The notes under the pieces are model-generated. The model saw only the letters and a program-made list of their open reading frames with translations, was not told the origin of the DNA and ran no database searches. Shown here one piece after another: positions 1 through 14,300 of a DNA stretch of 64,000 nucleotides (the first letter of the stretch is position 1; each line of letters opens with the position of its first letter). The DNA lies in contig JAJKFL010000003.1 in the NCBI GenBank assembly GCA_021186555.1, forward strand, positions 51,993,130 through 52,057,129. The letters run 5' to 3'. The DNA is from Reticulitermes speratus (lineage: Eukaryota; Arthropoda; Insecta; Blattodea; Rhinotermitidae). Position numbers and translations under genes: made by a program.

Positions 1-1740
1 ATTAAGTGTATCAGTGTCCTTAAAATGCCTTGTGGATCGCACTTTTCATACTGTTTTAGACACTTGAAATAATTTTGAAAGGAAATATATTTATTAAGTA
101 TATCCATCTAAAATTCCAAAGAAAATGAACGCGGTATGAATCTCTGAAGTGTCCGTACCCACCTGCCAGGCTTCACGTTGTCATAACCACAATGTAAATC
201 TCCACCTCTGTGAAAACCTCAGGCTTTACAAACTGAACACAAAATTACGTTCTCCTGTTACGTGATTCATGCAGATCTTTAGATGAGTACAAAATTTGCG
301 GTGGGATTTTTCACTTCCGCCTACAAATTAAATTATTTAAATGATGTAATTCTGACCCGTATTAAATGTCCCGATTTAATAAAAATTGCCATAATTTAAC
401 CTCAGTCTTAAGAGATTTAAAAATTTCCGTTTATACGTGCGTTAGGTTACATAAACATAAATATACACTCATAATTCCTGGTTAACAGTAACTATCGAGT
501 TTTACTCACCGAGGCCAAACATTCATACAGTTAAACTCGATGAATCCACGTCTATCTAGTGGCCCACACGATGTTTCACCACAACACTAAATCAACGCAA
601 ATTTCTCTTTTTCAACTCAGAGTTACACCGGCTATGCTTGAATGCCCTATGGCTATTATTTTAGCAGCTGCTTAGCATTAAACTACCCCACATTCCCCCA
701 ACAGATTGTGTGTCAGTGTATATATATATATATGTATGTATATATATTTCACGTATTTCATGTTTTTTTCCTTGCTTTCCATGAGTTTCGTGTTTTAATG
801 CGTTTCTCACAACAAGCTGCCCTTGTATATATATATATATATATACAATATATATATATCCCTATGCAGTATTAAATGTTTTGTCTTTGTAAAGGAGAAG
901 CATTGTGTTATCTGTGAGGTAGGAACTATAGTGTTAGAAAAAAGAATTGCATGGGTTTTTTTTAATCAAATGGGGCATGAGTTTGTCGGCAGTACCATAT
1001 ACACAAATTTCTTCTGTACCCACAGGTTTTACCAGTAACGGGTGTCGTATTGTAGGGAGCGAATTCAACGACCAAAAGTAAAGAAAATATTCCACATGCT
1101 GATGGGTTCAAATTTTCTTCCGTACAGGCATAAGGTTGCCTTGAACTTACTTTACACACGGTGGTACAAAAGTGTCTTCAGACTAGAAGAAACTTAAACC
1201 TAGAGTTTCAAGTGACTTTTGTGCCACTCTGTACACACATAATATAAAATTAAACTCATAACAACACCAGCAACGAAGCATTAATTTGTATTCTGCACAA
1301 GAGACACATTGAAATTTATTTACAATCATTGCAATATACGCTTCTATTTGTAATGCAAAGAGTGTTTATGTGCCCAGTAATTACAGTTTAGCTTAATAAA
1401 ACTGACAATCATATTTATTGTGAAAAAATAATGAAAATAATATTGACAAAAAAAGTCAGAGGAAATTTTTAAAATATATCTGATTTTTCAATAAATGTAG
1501 ACGGAGGGCGTACCTGCTCAAGAGGCAAGTTTCTTGAAAGATGTCAGCGATACAAATGCAGATTAGTTATAAAATATTTTGAAAACTTGAAGTAGATATT
1601 GGTGACTATATATATACATATATATATATATACATTAATATTGCGAATGACTTTTGGCTATCCGGTAGAATTTACATTAAAGATATTACATAATAATAGT
1701 AATAAATATATAAATAATAATAGTGATAATATATTTATCT
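1..1740. other. AT-rich 5' flank of the cluster, no gene recognised
   Basis: No coding exon of the neighbouring family and no RNA gene is visible on either strand. The stretch holds TA-rich microsatellites near 719-745, 824-862 and 1607-1635. Around 1150-1240 is a small inverted repeat whose ends read as a tract containing GTGGTACAAAAGTG facing its complement, which looks like a mariner-type MITE remnant. A related inverted pair occurs near 37.0-37.24 kb. Confidence 0.5.
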
Positions 1741-1747
1741 GTTAAGG

Positions 1748-1866
1748 GCTCGACAAAGCTGAAATATCCAATTAAAAGCTCGACAAAGCTGAAATATCCA
1801 ATTAAGAGCTCGACAAAGCTGAAATATCCAATTAAGAGCTCGACAAAGCTGAAATATCCAATTACA
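1748..1866. repeat. 30-bp minisatellite, 4 copies
   Basis: Four head-to-tail copies of a 30-base unit containing GCTCGACAAAGCTGAAATAT start at 1748, 1778, 1808 and 1838, nearly identical to each other. Because 30 is a multiple of three, the - strand stays open across the array; there is no sign that it is translated. Confidence 0.9.
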
Positions 1867-2040
1867 GGCAAGAAGCGAAAACAGAGACGATATAAGAAAT
1901 AATCAATAGAGTAAGAAACAACGACAAGATAAGCAGCAATAATAATAAAAATAATAATTCATATTTATTAAGTGTATACAAATTTTCTACACAGCCTGTT
2001 TACGGAAGCCTTCTTATTTACCTGTTTTCCATGAATCGGA

Positions 2041-2084
2041 CCAATAGCGAATGAGAAATGCAGACGTGTTGCCGTTTAACCAAT
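2041..2084 (+). promoter_or_regulatory. possible promoter-proximal CCAAT boxes of paralog 1
   Basis: CCAAT occurs at 2041-2045 and again at 2080-2084, about 140-180 bases before the first in-frame ATG at 2223. A CCAATAGC string is shared with the 5' flank of paralog 2 (CCAAT at 58407-58411, + strand). No clear TATA box is seen. This is a weak, motif-level call. Confidence 0.25.
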
Positions 2085-2108
2085 GACAGAAAGCCCTCTG
2101 ACTTTTAA

Positions 2109-2375
2109 GTCCAGAAATTTTCTAGCAAAGAAGGGGGCGTGTGTGTGTGTGTGTGCGTGGTGGCTACCCTCCTAAGGATCTGTCTTCAGTGTCGCATCAT
2201 CCTGCCTTCCACTTCGGCAGCGATGTTTGGAGTCAGCATGGACACCGGTGGTTTGATAGAGAAACTTAACGGATTTGTATCGCCGTCGTCTGTAATAATC
2301 TCAGGGACCTGTGTCACAAACATGGCGTTGCGTATCTGCAGGCTTTACAAAAAGCGACAGGATGGGCCGTCAAAA
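2109..2375 (+). CDS. paralog 1 exon 1: N-terminus of NRF domain
   Basis: The 3' part reads NNLRDLCHKHGVAYLQALQK then ATGWAVK and ends in phase 1 at a GTAAGT donor, matching paralog 2 (KDLCRNHSEVYISGLRNGTA, WAYQ). The 5' part (MDTGGLIEKLNGFVSPSSV) lies one frame away, so a base is missing near 2292-2298. The frame is open back to 2109 through a GT-rich tract that encodes a hydrophobic, signal-peptide-like stretch (VCVCVCVVATLLRICLQ), but there is no ATG in it. The first in-frame ATG is at 2223 and lacks a signal peptide, so the true start is unresolved. Confidence 0.7.
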
Positions 2376-5300
2376 GTAAGTAGACGGATATAATTCTTAA
2401 CAAATCATTTAAATAAAGTTATAGACCAACTGATGCACACTAGAACCACTTTTTAAGTAGCTTTATTATTAAAATTGTTAAAATTGTTGACTCCACCGTA
2501 GTACTCTTCACCACACAACACGCAGTACACTCCGCTCCACACAAAAACATTCACATGCTTTTAATACCACGATCCCACACGCCAGCAGTTCCGCAATCTA
2601 CCATCTACAGTGCTTTTATAATTTTACAACTTTTAACGAGTCTTTTTACAAGATTTTAACTTATGTTTTAAAGTGCCGATAGAATATTTTAAATCATGTG
2701 ATTGAAGTGACTGTAGCTTTTAGCAAAAAAAACCCCCTGACGATGATCCTAGGATCGAAATACGTGTAGGGGTACAATTTTAACAATTTTAATAATAAAG
2801 CTACTTAAAAAGTGGTTTTAGTGTGCATCAGTTGGTCTGTAACTTAATTTAATATGACGAAGATGCACGGTGGCAACAGTGTGAAATCATTTAAGTTTCT
2901 TGGTGCTTTTAATCAAAATATTTCACTGCATATTAAATTAAGTTTCAGACCAACTGATGCACACTAAAACCACTTTTATTGTAGCTTTATTATAATTGTT
3001 AGTACACAAGGATAGTACACTTCGCTCCCCACAAGACACACATATCATATGCCCATAATACCACGATTCTACATGCCAGCACTTCCACAATCAACAATGT
3101 CTACAATACTTTTACAACTATTATACAACTTTTAACAAAGACTTTTAACAAGATTTTAACTTATAATATATAAGTTTTAATGTGCCGTTAGACTATTTAA
3201 AATCATGTGATTGAAGTGACAGTAGCTTTCAGCAAAAAAAAAAAACCCTGACGATGATCCTAGGATCGAAACACGTATAGGGGTATAATTTTAACAATTT
3301 TAACAATTATAATAAAGCTACAATAAAAGTGGTTTTAGTGTGCATCAGTTGGTCTGAAACTTAATTTAATATGACGAAGATGCACTGTGTCAACAATGTG
3401 AAATTTCACTGCATGTCTGTGCAGCTTTTTCTATTGCGTGATTCTGCTACGAGTCTAGGCACGGCGTACAACCATCGGGTTTATTACTGCGTTGTTCATG
3501 AAGGGGGGTTTATTTTAATAGAAATTTAATGTTACTCATTCCGTTGTGTATTACAGACAATAAATAAACCCCCCCCCCGTTCCTTCAAATTTATTATTAT
3601 TAATTATTCATACTAATAAGCAAAATTTTTCAAACAATCCTGGTCAACGTCAGGCGTCCAGTATCAAAAGAATTAAAAATATTACAACTGTATTAAAAGA
3701 TGTGATAGACTGATATCTCGTTATATTTAACACGTATTTTAATGCAGTTTTTTTCCACTTTTTATGATACTGGATATCCTGAAGTTGACCATGTTTGGTT
3801 GAAATATGTTACCCTACTAATATATGACTAACTTTAATATAAATACATTTGTGTTTACGTTAAAAAAGTGCCCCATGTGGCGTTTGAAATACACTCGTTG
3901 AAGACGGAGCAATGCAATACGTAAAGAAGAACACGCCCTATGATGGTAGGTCGTACCAAAAAGCGTAGTGGAATAAAGAACTAAGCGACTTTACGTATAT
4001 CGAAATATGCAGTCATATACAGGGCATTCACAAAATAATGGTGCGGTTTTAATAGTGAACACTATTAAAACCGCACCATTCTTTTGTGTATGCCCTGTAT
4101 GAAAGTCGTGTAAATTCTGCAGACTCGATGTGAAATGTAATTTATCTGTGCTATTATAATACGTTAAATATTAAATATTGTGATATAACTAAATATTTTG
4201 AAAGCAGAATTGGAAGGAGTCCCGTAATTACACAGCTTTATCGTACAATTGTATTAAAATCACAATATATCCTCGTCTGTGAAACAGGTTGTTTGAAAGC
4301 CTGAATTTAATTTGTTTCTTCTAACGGGCCGCAAGCCTCTGCAACTAAGGCTTATTTTTTTTTGTATTTACATACAAAAAATTAAGATCTCTTGAACTGG
4401 AAGGCAACGACTTGAAATTTCACGGCCATAAAAGTCTCAGAATTTATATCATTTACGACACTTCCTCTGAATTGTTTACATTATGGCCGTAGTTAAATAT
4501 TTGTAATTTGAAAATTTTAAATTTTATTCAATGATAAGCTTGTAAAGTCGACTAACGAAACATCAGGCCTATTTGTGATTATTCTTTCTTTTTAATATTA
4601 TTACATTTCTTTCGAATTTCCATTTGCAAGTTTGTTTCGATGTGTGTGTGTGTTAATAATATGCCCCTGCTAATTATACACAGGAAACAACAATGTGAAG
4701 TTTTAGTGACGCGTAAAATCCTCGTAATATACTTTCAGCCGTTTTGTGTTCGGAGATAACATTATAAAAAGTGCAAAAACACTTGGAATATGCAAATATT
4801 AATAACACAAAGAACAAGTTTTTAACTTTGTAAGTGATTTGCAATTTTTTTTTTTTCACACTTAAATCGAAATACAGTGGAACCTCGAACTTCGAAAACA
4901 ATCCGTTCCAGGAGACGGTTCAACTTTCAAGTTGTTCGACTTTCGACTTAAATTTCTCCATAAGAAATAATGTAAATTGAATTAATCCGTTCCAGACCCC
5001 CAAAATTTACCCAATATAAAACATTTTAAGTGCCTATTTTAAAATATCATATTGGTAAATAATGATAAAACAAGTATATTTAATTTCAATAATTGAAAAT
5101 TTTTATTTATAATAGTATATATATAAAAATATTGTATAAAAATCAATCAATAATAATAGTAGGAGGGATATTACTGTTCACTGGAAGGTGAATTACCCTT
5201 ATTACATCTGGACCAGGCAGAGAGAGAAGGCGACCACGTGACGACCACGTGACGACCACGTGATTCTTTGTTCGACTTTCGAGTTTTTGTTCGAGTTTCA

Positions 5301-8300
5301 AAACCGGATTTTCCTCGAATTTTTTGTTCGAGTTTCAAGTTGTTCGAACATCAAACCGTTCGAAGTTCGAGGGTCCACTGTATATTATTTCAAATTTTAT
5401 AATAATTTAGTAAATTCTCAGTATTTTCTTACTGGTTTCAGTGTGGGATTCTTCAGCAAAAGCTCAAACGGCTCTCATGACGGGGAATCTTAATTCTCTG
5501 GGTAATTTTGACGAGTGCATCAGTGTTCAAAACGTCTTTAATCACGACAGTTACTTCAGCGGGCAGCACTGTCTAGCGACTTTGAAACTGGAAAATATCT
5601 CTGCGTCCGATGCAATGGGCAAAACTTTCCAAAAGATCATGGACGAGGAGGAAGAAATAAACATGGGGGTAAGAAGAATATTTAAGCACCAAATATTATC
5701 ACATAAACATTACTGTGGATTTTCATAAACATTGGGGATGAATTCTTGGGGATATGACGAGGTATTTTCTGGTAGAAGTTTCACAAGTATATGTATTAAA
5801 TCAATCGCACACAATACGGGGCACGCGGTGGCGTAGTTGGTTGAGGCACTGCGGGTACAAGCCGGAAGGTCGAGGTTTCGATTCCCGATGGCGTCATTTG
5901 AATATATCATTGACATAATCCTTCCGGCCGCACCATGGCCCTGGAGTCGACGCAGCCTCAACAGAAATGAGTACCAGGAGTATTTGCTGGGAGGTAAAGA
6001 CGGACAGTGCTTAGGGCTGACAACCTTATCACCTTCATGTGTCGACTGTCTTGAAATCTGGAACCCTCAGGACAGGCTTGTACAGGTATTACTTTTTGAC
6101 ATGGATACACAGTTCTAATACTTTTTTAGGCCTCATAGAAAAACCTTAATCGTTTCTCATACATTTGATGTATTTATCGATGTAAAGGGGAAGATTGCAA
6201 TTCTGTAAGATGCAGAGATTTGCATTTTACTGTTCTTTTTATTAGCCTGATGATGGCTCCTTTCCGGGGCCGAAACACGTCAACACGATAGTGTGTAATA
6301 CAGATTGTTGTGTGTGGGATTTAAGAGGTAAATAAACAAATATTTTCTATTAACCAATCCCAGAATCTCAAATCTCAAACGTAGGTTTTGTTTTCAGCTG
6401 GGATACTTGTTGTCTAAAGGTCTGCGTTGGGCGTTCTGTATTCCTTCTACATGTACGTCAAAAGACTTGGAGGCGGAATTGTCAGAATTTATCGGTACAC
6501 GTCCGGAGTCAAAGTGTCCGTCAGTAGCACAGACTGCCATTTCGATCACCATGAAAGCTTCAACCCCGCCGATTGGATTGCTATGTAAGTTTGTATAAAT
6601 AATTTAAGTGATGGACATGGAAAAAAAATCATTCATATTTATACAGCGAAAATAATTTGTGCGCACCTATTTTAAAATTCTAAAATTGGTCTCATTTCCA
6701 GAGTAATTTTCACGGCACTCACGCTGACTGTAATATTCAGTACGCTCTACGAATCTTTGAAAGGTATGTTTGTTAATAATGTGAATAATCTTCTGGAATT
6801 GGCTTTTGGTAATATATTGTGTCGGTAATGAACCCAGAGAGAAATACAAACGACATCTGTAAGAGCTACCAGAGATGATAAGAGTGAAAATTTAGAGGCA
6901 TAAATTTGACGTTTGGTTCTAAATATGCTGTAATAATTAATAAAATGTTAGTGAAAATTTACACAATCTGTCACTAGTATTAAAAATCCTGTGAATAATG
7001 GAATTAACTTAAAGTATTCAGATAATACGTATACAAAAAATATTTTTAATATATTCTCAAGTTGTCCTTGTAAAGTCCAGTTTTTAGTCAATATTTTCGA
7101 GCATACTCTTATCAGATGTAAGCACAAATAACGTGCCAAACTTCGAGTATAATTTCTTTCCACTCCCACATTGTTATTTTTGTCTGAGAGACGACAATAA
7201 CCTTAAAAATTTTGATAAGTGCCCTTTCATGTAATTAATAATTAAGCCAGGTATGAATGGTGGTTGAAGCATAATTTTTCTACGATAAATATTTTGAGAT
7301 TTCGCTTTAGAAATATTACAATAATAGGTTGTTAGAGCATGTTCTGTAATTTTATTAATCGGTATATGAGTAAATACTTCCGAATTAACTTACGTTTAAA
7401 ATTTTAAGGCATTTTGAATCTTATTACAGTGCATTTTGCCGAAAAACTTTGTAGGTTTTAGCACTGTCTCTTACAGAATTCTCAGGTTGATACCTTGGTA
7501 TAGATATAAATGTCCTTTCTATAAGATGTTAAAGTAACCATGCTGCTCACTGTTAAATAATTCTTTAGTATTAAACGTTCAACTGTAATCGGCTTTAATT
7601 GCAAATAAGTTTTGCTGAATATATTTAAAAAATCAATAAATTTAAGGGATGAAGTGGTGAGATATATGCTTTTTGGGAAGGGACGCTGTGTATTTTGCGT
7701 ATATTAATGCTTCGGAAGAATTTATTTTCTGTCTTTCAAATATAAATCCATCGTCCACTCTGAAAATGGAAATGCAAGTTTCTCCCACACTGTGATACCT
7801 ACCAAGCTGCGATGCGACTTCTCCCATGAAATTTACGCTCTTTCCTGACAGACAACGTAATTGAAAACACAAATCTCTTTTTCCAGCTCACATATACAGC
7901 AGTGTTGATAGCGAAATACCACCCCCTATGTCGTCGGCTATAAGCGAATACCTGAGGAGTCGCTTGGATTATATCCTATCTTATCGACGGTCAGATTTTT
8001 TGCGGGAAAGTCTGAATTCTAGCGCAAATCGCAGGATTGGATCGATAGAAATCGTCCCATGTACGAGTGATCAACCCCAAACATCAGCTCCGAGACATGA
8101 GCAGAAATATTCGTCAATGACAGGCCACTTAACAGTAAAAGGGAAAAACTTTTGGTCCAGAAGTGATTCAGTAACTCCTAATTCGTCGGAAGTTCAGTCT
8201 GGACATGAAACTCCTGTCGGTAAAGAGACTCAGACTGAATCAAGACGACTGCAGTCCCTGGAATTGCCAGGACATGTACAGGCAGTATTAAATCCCACTT

Positions 8301-11300
8301 CCCAAGACAGTTTACAAGCACCCTTAGAGGAATCCCAGCATCCGACAGCTGCTGAACTAGAACGGTACCAGACACTAGCAGGGCGAATCCAAGACGTCTT
8401 GGGCAATGGAGCTAACGGCGTTCTAGGGACAAATGAAGATGTTACGCCCACTACAGAACATATGGAAGATAACTTCGACCCTTGGACTGCTTTTTCTGTG
8501 ATTAGCAATGGGAAGAAAATTTTTAGATTTGAAAATTCTTTAGCCAAACTGCAGTCACTGCATGGTATCAAATTCCTGAGCGTCTGCTGGGTTTTGATTG
8601 GCTATACGTGCTTGATCACGAGAGTCTGCCGGCTATGAACTACGTGGCGATCAAGGATGTGAGTACAAGCCTAGTTCATAATATTGTCCCTGACCTTTTA
8701 ACTTTTTTAGCACAGTTTTACTTAAACCTTCCGCCTGATTTAACATAGTCTCTGCATTTTGCTCGTATTTTTATCATTAATGCTCACAATAAATAGGTAT
8801 TGTTTCCTTATATTCTTTAACTAATTAATATTTATAATGGACAGACAGTGTTTTCTGCTAAGTCTGAATTTAAATGCACCTGTTATATATATATATATAT
8901 ATTCCCGTTTGATATATAAGGATATGCAGATTAAAACAAAATATATACAATTTTGCGGTTGTGAAAATTGTTCTCTCACGTAACTTGAAGGACGTAAATT
9001 AATGCTTGTCAGGAACATGGCGCTGAGGGATATATTTAGTCCTAAGAAGCAGACGTAAAAAAGACTGGAAAAAAAACCCATAATGTTGAGCTTCGTTAGT
9101 TGTAATCCTCAGCAGATTTTTCGGGTGAATAAATGAAGTAAAATGAGTTGAGAGGCTTATGTATCCTTAGGGATAATAGAAATGCCTACTGGTTTTGGTG
9201 GGGAAACTTAAATTTGAGATCTGTTTTGAAGACCTAGGCATAGATGGATATGATATTGAAACGGATGTTCATTAAATGGGAGGGCATGGACAGGATTAAG
9301 GCTTATAATAGGGAAGGTTTGGCTGTTTAAACAGAGCAATAAGACTTCGGTTCCGTAAATTGTGTGAAATTCCATGACTAGCGGAGAAACGATTAAGGTT
9401 TTGAGAAGAAACCTGCCCCACGAGTTCGTTGTTTGGGTTTCTTGCTTGCTTTTCTCCTATTCCTACTCAAGACGACACTTCTCAATAGTTGTCCTGATTT
9501 CGTATAACCAAATATTACTTGGCACCAAATGGAGCATGAAAATGGTTTATGTATATAGTAAGCGTGTGATATATTAAAATGCATAAAAAACTTTGTTGAA
9601 CCCCATGAAAGAGAGGAAATATTTTTGAAATTTAAGAGGTAGTTCTTAGGACAATAACTTGGAACGTAACAATATTGCGATAAATGTGTACTGGATTCAG
9701 CTTCCTCAGAATAATGTTTATCGGATCCTTACCTAACAATGTAATGAACTTGCCTCTATAAAATTTTGAGAGATTTTTAGTAGGTAATTTATTATAAACT
9801 CAAGAGGGGGCTTTGACCTATAAATTATATACAAAGATATATTAATGGGGAAGGAACTAAAGTGGGTTTTGTAAAACCGGATACTGTATGACTGCCAAGA
9901 TCGTAACTTACAAACTTTATTTGTATAAGTTTGAACCACAAAAATATCATTTCAAAAGTAAATTTTAATTGGATTCATTCATTCATTCATTCATTCTTTC
10001 ATTCATTCTGCAGTCTGTGTTACGACAGGTCCGTAGCCTCTTCCAAAGCGAGTTCTCCACAGAGTGCGATCTAGTGCTTCCTCTTTCAATTTCCCGTATA
10101 TTCTCTTTTCCTTAAGGTCATCCAGTAGCTGCTTACGTCTTCTCCCTCTCTTCCGTCATGTCTATCCTTCCCTCTAACTTTCCTTCAATCACATGTTTTA
10201 GAAAGCAGTTTATACCCAACATGTGACCAATCCAGTTAGCCTTTCTTCTTTCTATTGCATGTTACACAAATTGCCCATTTACAAAACTTGACTCAACACA
10301 TCCTTATGCTTATCCTGGTCCCTGAATTAAGTTCAAATTAAATACGGTATATATTTTGTTCCATATTCCAGTACACCAAGCGCTGGTTTGCAGTGCCATT
10401 ACTGAACGCCTCTCTTGCCGCCGACACCTTTATAGTCGTCACCGGCGTCCTGACCTCTTACAACTTCTTGCGAGATATGAGGCGAAGAGGCGTCTACCGT
10501 CGCGACTCCAACCGTCTGTCCAGGACAGGCCTAAAGGGAAAATTTTTCACTCGTTATCTTCCAGTGTATTATTTACACCGTCAATTCAGGTATGTGTGAA
10601 CATAACAGATCCTACAAAAATAAATCTACAGCCTCTTTTTAAACACAATTCGTAAAATGTGTGATTTTGTCTTTAGGGTTTAACGTGATAGAACTTTAAG
10701 ATTTTAGGCAGCAGACGGGAAGACAGACGATTTTAACAGAATGGTAAAAAGCACTCGCAGACACAAACTCCTCTTCTGGAGGCAGTCGCCTCCATCTGTA
10801 AACTTCGAGTGCTTCAAGCCTTGATGACAAGGACACAAATAGTAAATTTTGAATAAGAATTTTTTTGGCACAAAAATAGTAAATTTTGAATAAGAATTTT
10901 TTTGGCACAAAAATAGTAAATTTTGAATAAGAATTTTTTTGGCACAAAAATAGTAAATTTTGAATAAGAATTTTTTTGGCGTACGAGACGAAATAATTTC
11001 CTGTCCTTCTGTACAAAGTACCAAAGTCAAATGTTTGGTGATATTTTCTGTACAATGTTGCAGCCGTGCCTTAAAATCTTTCATTATTACGTAATGTCGG
11101 TATCAAAATTATCGCAAAATATAAATTCGATAGAGTTTAGCTTTTAAAAGTCTAGTGTTTATTACACGTAACAGCAGGCTTAGCAATGAAAAATTCTGTA
11201 TTTTACCTACACAGGAAATTTGTTTAAATGACTTCAGGAATAAACAGCTTTTATTTCCCTAAATATAATTAACAGTTTGCATTACTTCTCGTGAAGCAGG

Positions 11301-14300
11301 AAATAAATCTTTAAATGATTACATTATCATCAGGCCGTAGAATTGTTGATGGCTCACTACAAGATGAATTGTTGTTGGAAACTAAATTTGACATAGAATA
11401 TTAATTTCTTAACACAAACACAAAAGTAGTTTTATCTGACAATTTTCTATTAAGATTTAATACAGTAAATCAACGAGTAGTGTTGTTCGAGAAATTGATA
11501 AGGTATCGCCTAGGAAAATATTATTCAAAACTTCTGGTAAAAATATAAATTCCTAAGCGTATGCACAAAATCCATCTAATGGATCTTATCCAAATTTCAT
11601 GCTTTCCAAATCTTCTCACCTTATTCTTTTACCATTTACTTCGATATTATTTTCACACTTACGTTTGTGTCTTCCAGGTAATTCTAGTTCCCCATCAAAA
11701 CTTTTTACTGCTTTTGGATTTCTTCCAACGTGATAATAATATCCTTCCCATTATTCTCACTATTTTTTCATGTTTATAAAATTTGAATGTAATAAATTAC
11801 GAAGCCCCTCCCTGTCCATTTTTCCTACCCTGAAGTAATTTTCTACTTCCTTTAATTCCAAAGTTTTAGTGGGGCACCTTGCCCTTAGGACACCCCTAAT
11901 CACTTCGTCCTTTAATGCGATTTCCCTCATGCTAAATTTTTTCCAATTTCGTATTCCCCAAAATCATTCGCCTAATATTTGGCGAGACTTACATCTGTGC
12001 GTGCTTGCAAACTTCTGCCGCGGTGTAAATGAGATCTTCGCTCTTCTGGGATCTTAACGCATCCTAGATTGATACTTATTTACCGACGTTTCGGGACAAC
12101 CTATCGGCCCCATCTTAAAGGGTCAAGCTTGACCCATGAAGATGGGATCGATTTGTACCGAAACTTCGGTAAATAAGTACCAATCTAGGCTGTGTAACAT
12201 CCCAGACGAACGAAGATATCAGGCGCGCATCTGGTAACTCCAACTCTTGCCTTACAGGTTGACTCCTTCTTTGGCTTCCATCATATTGCTTCAAGTCAGC
12301 CTGCTTGGCTATCTTGGTTCCGGACCTTTCTGGAAGTCCGGTAACTTTCAGCTGTCTGAAGCGTGCCGCGAAGGTTGGAAGGGCACACTGTCCTACACGC
12401 AGAATTTCATCAATACAGATAACATGGTAAGTACTAAATACGCGAAATTTGAGCTTCTTATCATTCGTTTTAACATAAACACTATACTCACTAGACCACG
12501 GCGTGGAAAGTACGGGATTATATTTATGGACATCGGGGTTGCTTCTTGAGGGTGAAGCGGACGGATCGTGATGTTGAAAATTCGCCTCAAGAATGAGTGG
12601 AGCTCTACTGCACTCCCCTATATGCCATCATGGCGTGGGCAGGAAAAATTTAACTTTCCCCCTATGAATGGGCACATCATTTTCTAACAAATCACGTCGC
12701 ACAAATAGTAAGATTTACGTCATCATCGTCATCCTGTTTATGCAGAGTATTTACAATTACGTACCTGAAGCAACCCATGTTTCTACGGTATACAGTGTTG
12801 CAGCTATTCTGTAGTTACAATTTATGGTACATGTAATGTTATTTCCCGTGTTGAATTTTCTGTACTTTACATCAGTACTTTACATCAGTAAGTGTGCAGT
12901 GTCAGTATGGCTGTTTGCTGTAGTTACTTGATGTCGTGCCTTGACGGTATGTTGCTGATGTACTGTACTTTACATCAGTATATGTGCAGTGCACAGTATG
13001 GCTGTTTGCTGTAGTTCCTTGATGTCGTGCTTTACCGGTACGTTGCTGATGTACTGTACTTTACATCAGTATATGTGCAGTGCCAGTATGGCTGTTTGCT
13101 GTAGTTCCTTGATGTCGTGCTTTGACGGTATGTTGTTGATGTACTGTACTTTACATCAGTATATGTGCAGTGTCAGTATGGCTGTTTGCTGTAGTTACTT
13201 GATGTCGTGCTTTGACGGTATGTTGCTGATGTACTGTACTTTACATCAGTATATGTGCAGTGCCAGTATGGCTGTTTGCTGTAGTTCCTTGATGTCGTGC
13301 TTTGACGGTATGTTGTTGATGTACTGTACTTTACATCAGTATATGTGCAGTGTCAGTATGGCTGTTTGCTGTAGTTACTTGATGTCGTGCTTTGACGGTA
13401 TGTTGCTGATGTACTGTACTTTACATCAGTATATGTGCAGTGTCAGTATGGCTGTTTGCTGTAGTTACTTGATGTCGTGCTTTGACGGTATATTGCTGAT
13501 GTACTGTACTTTACATCAGTATATGTGCAGTGCCAGTATGGCTGTTTGCTGTAGTTCCTTGATGTCGTGCTTTGACGGTATGTTGCTGATGTACTGTGCT
13601 TTACATCAGTATATGTGCAGTGTCAGTATGGCTGTTTGCTGTAGTTACTTGATGTCGTGCTTTGACGGTATATTGCTGATGTACTGTACTTTACATCAGT
13701 ATATGTGCAGTGTCAGTATGGCTGTTTGCTGTAGTTCCTTGATGTCGTGCTTTGACGGTATGTTGCTGATGTACTGTACTTTACATCAGTATATGTGCAG
13801 TGCCAGTATGGCTGTTTGCTGTAGTTACTTGATGTCGTGCTTTGACGGTATATTGCTGATGTACTGTACTTTACATCAGTATATGTGCAGTGCCAGTATG
13901 GCTGTTTGCTGTAGTTCCTTGATGTCGTGCTTTGACGGTATGTTGCTGATGTACTGTACTTTACATCAGTATATGTGCAGTGTCAGTATGGCTGTTTGCT
14001 GTAGTTACTTGATGTCGTGCTTTGACGGTATATTGCTGATGTACTGTACTTTACATCAGTATATGTGCAGTGCCAGTATGGCTGTTTGCTGTAGTTACTT
14101 GATGTCGTGCTTTGACGGTATGTTGCTGATGTACTGTACTTTACATCAGTATATGTGCAGTGTCAGTATGGCTGTTTGCTGTAGTTCCTTGATGTCGTGC
14201 TTTGATGGTATGTTGCTGATGTACTGTACTTTACATCAGTATATGTGCAGTGTCAGTATGGCTGTTTGCTGTAGTTACTTGATGTCGTGCTTTGACGGTA

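Noticed and set aside
5837-6118. 93-codon open frame
   Set aside because: It lies entirely within SINE B, whose other copy is on the opposite strand at 29.5 kb.
7928-8638. Stand-alone 236-residue protein
   Set aside because: It is the body of exon 5 of paralog 1. Acceptor and donor phases and the SLHGIKFLSVCW end tie it to the gene.
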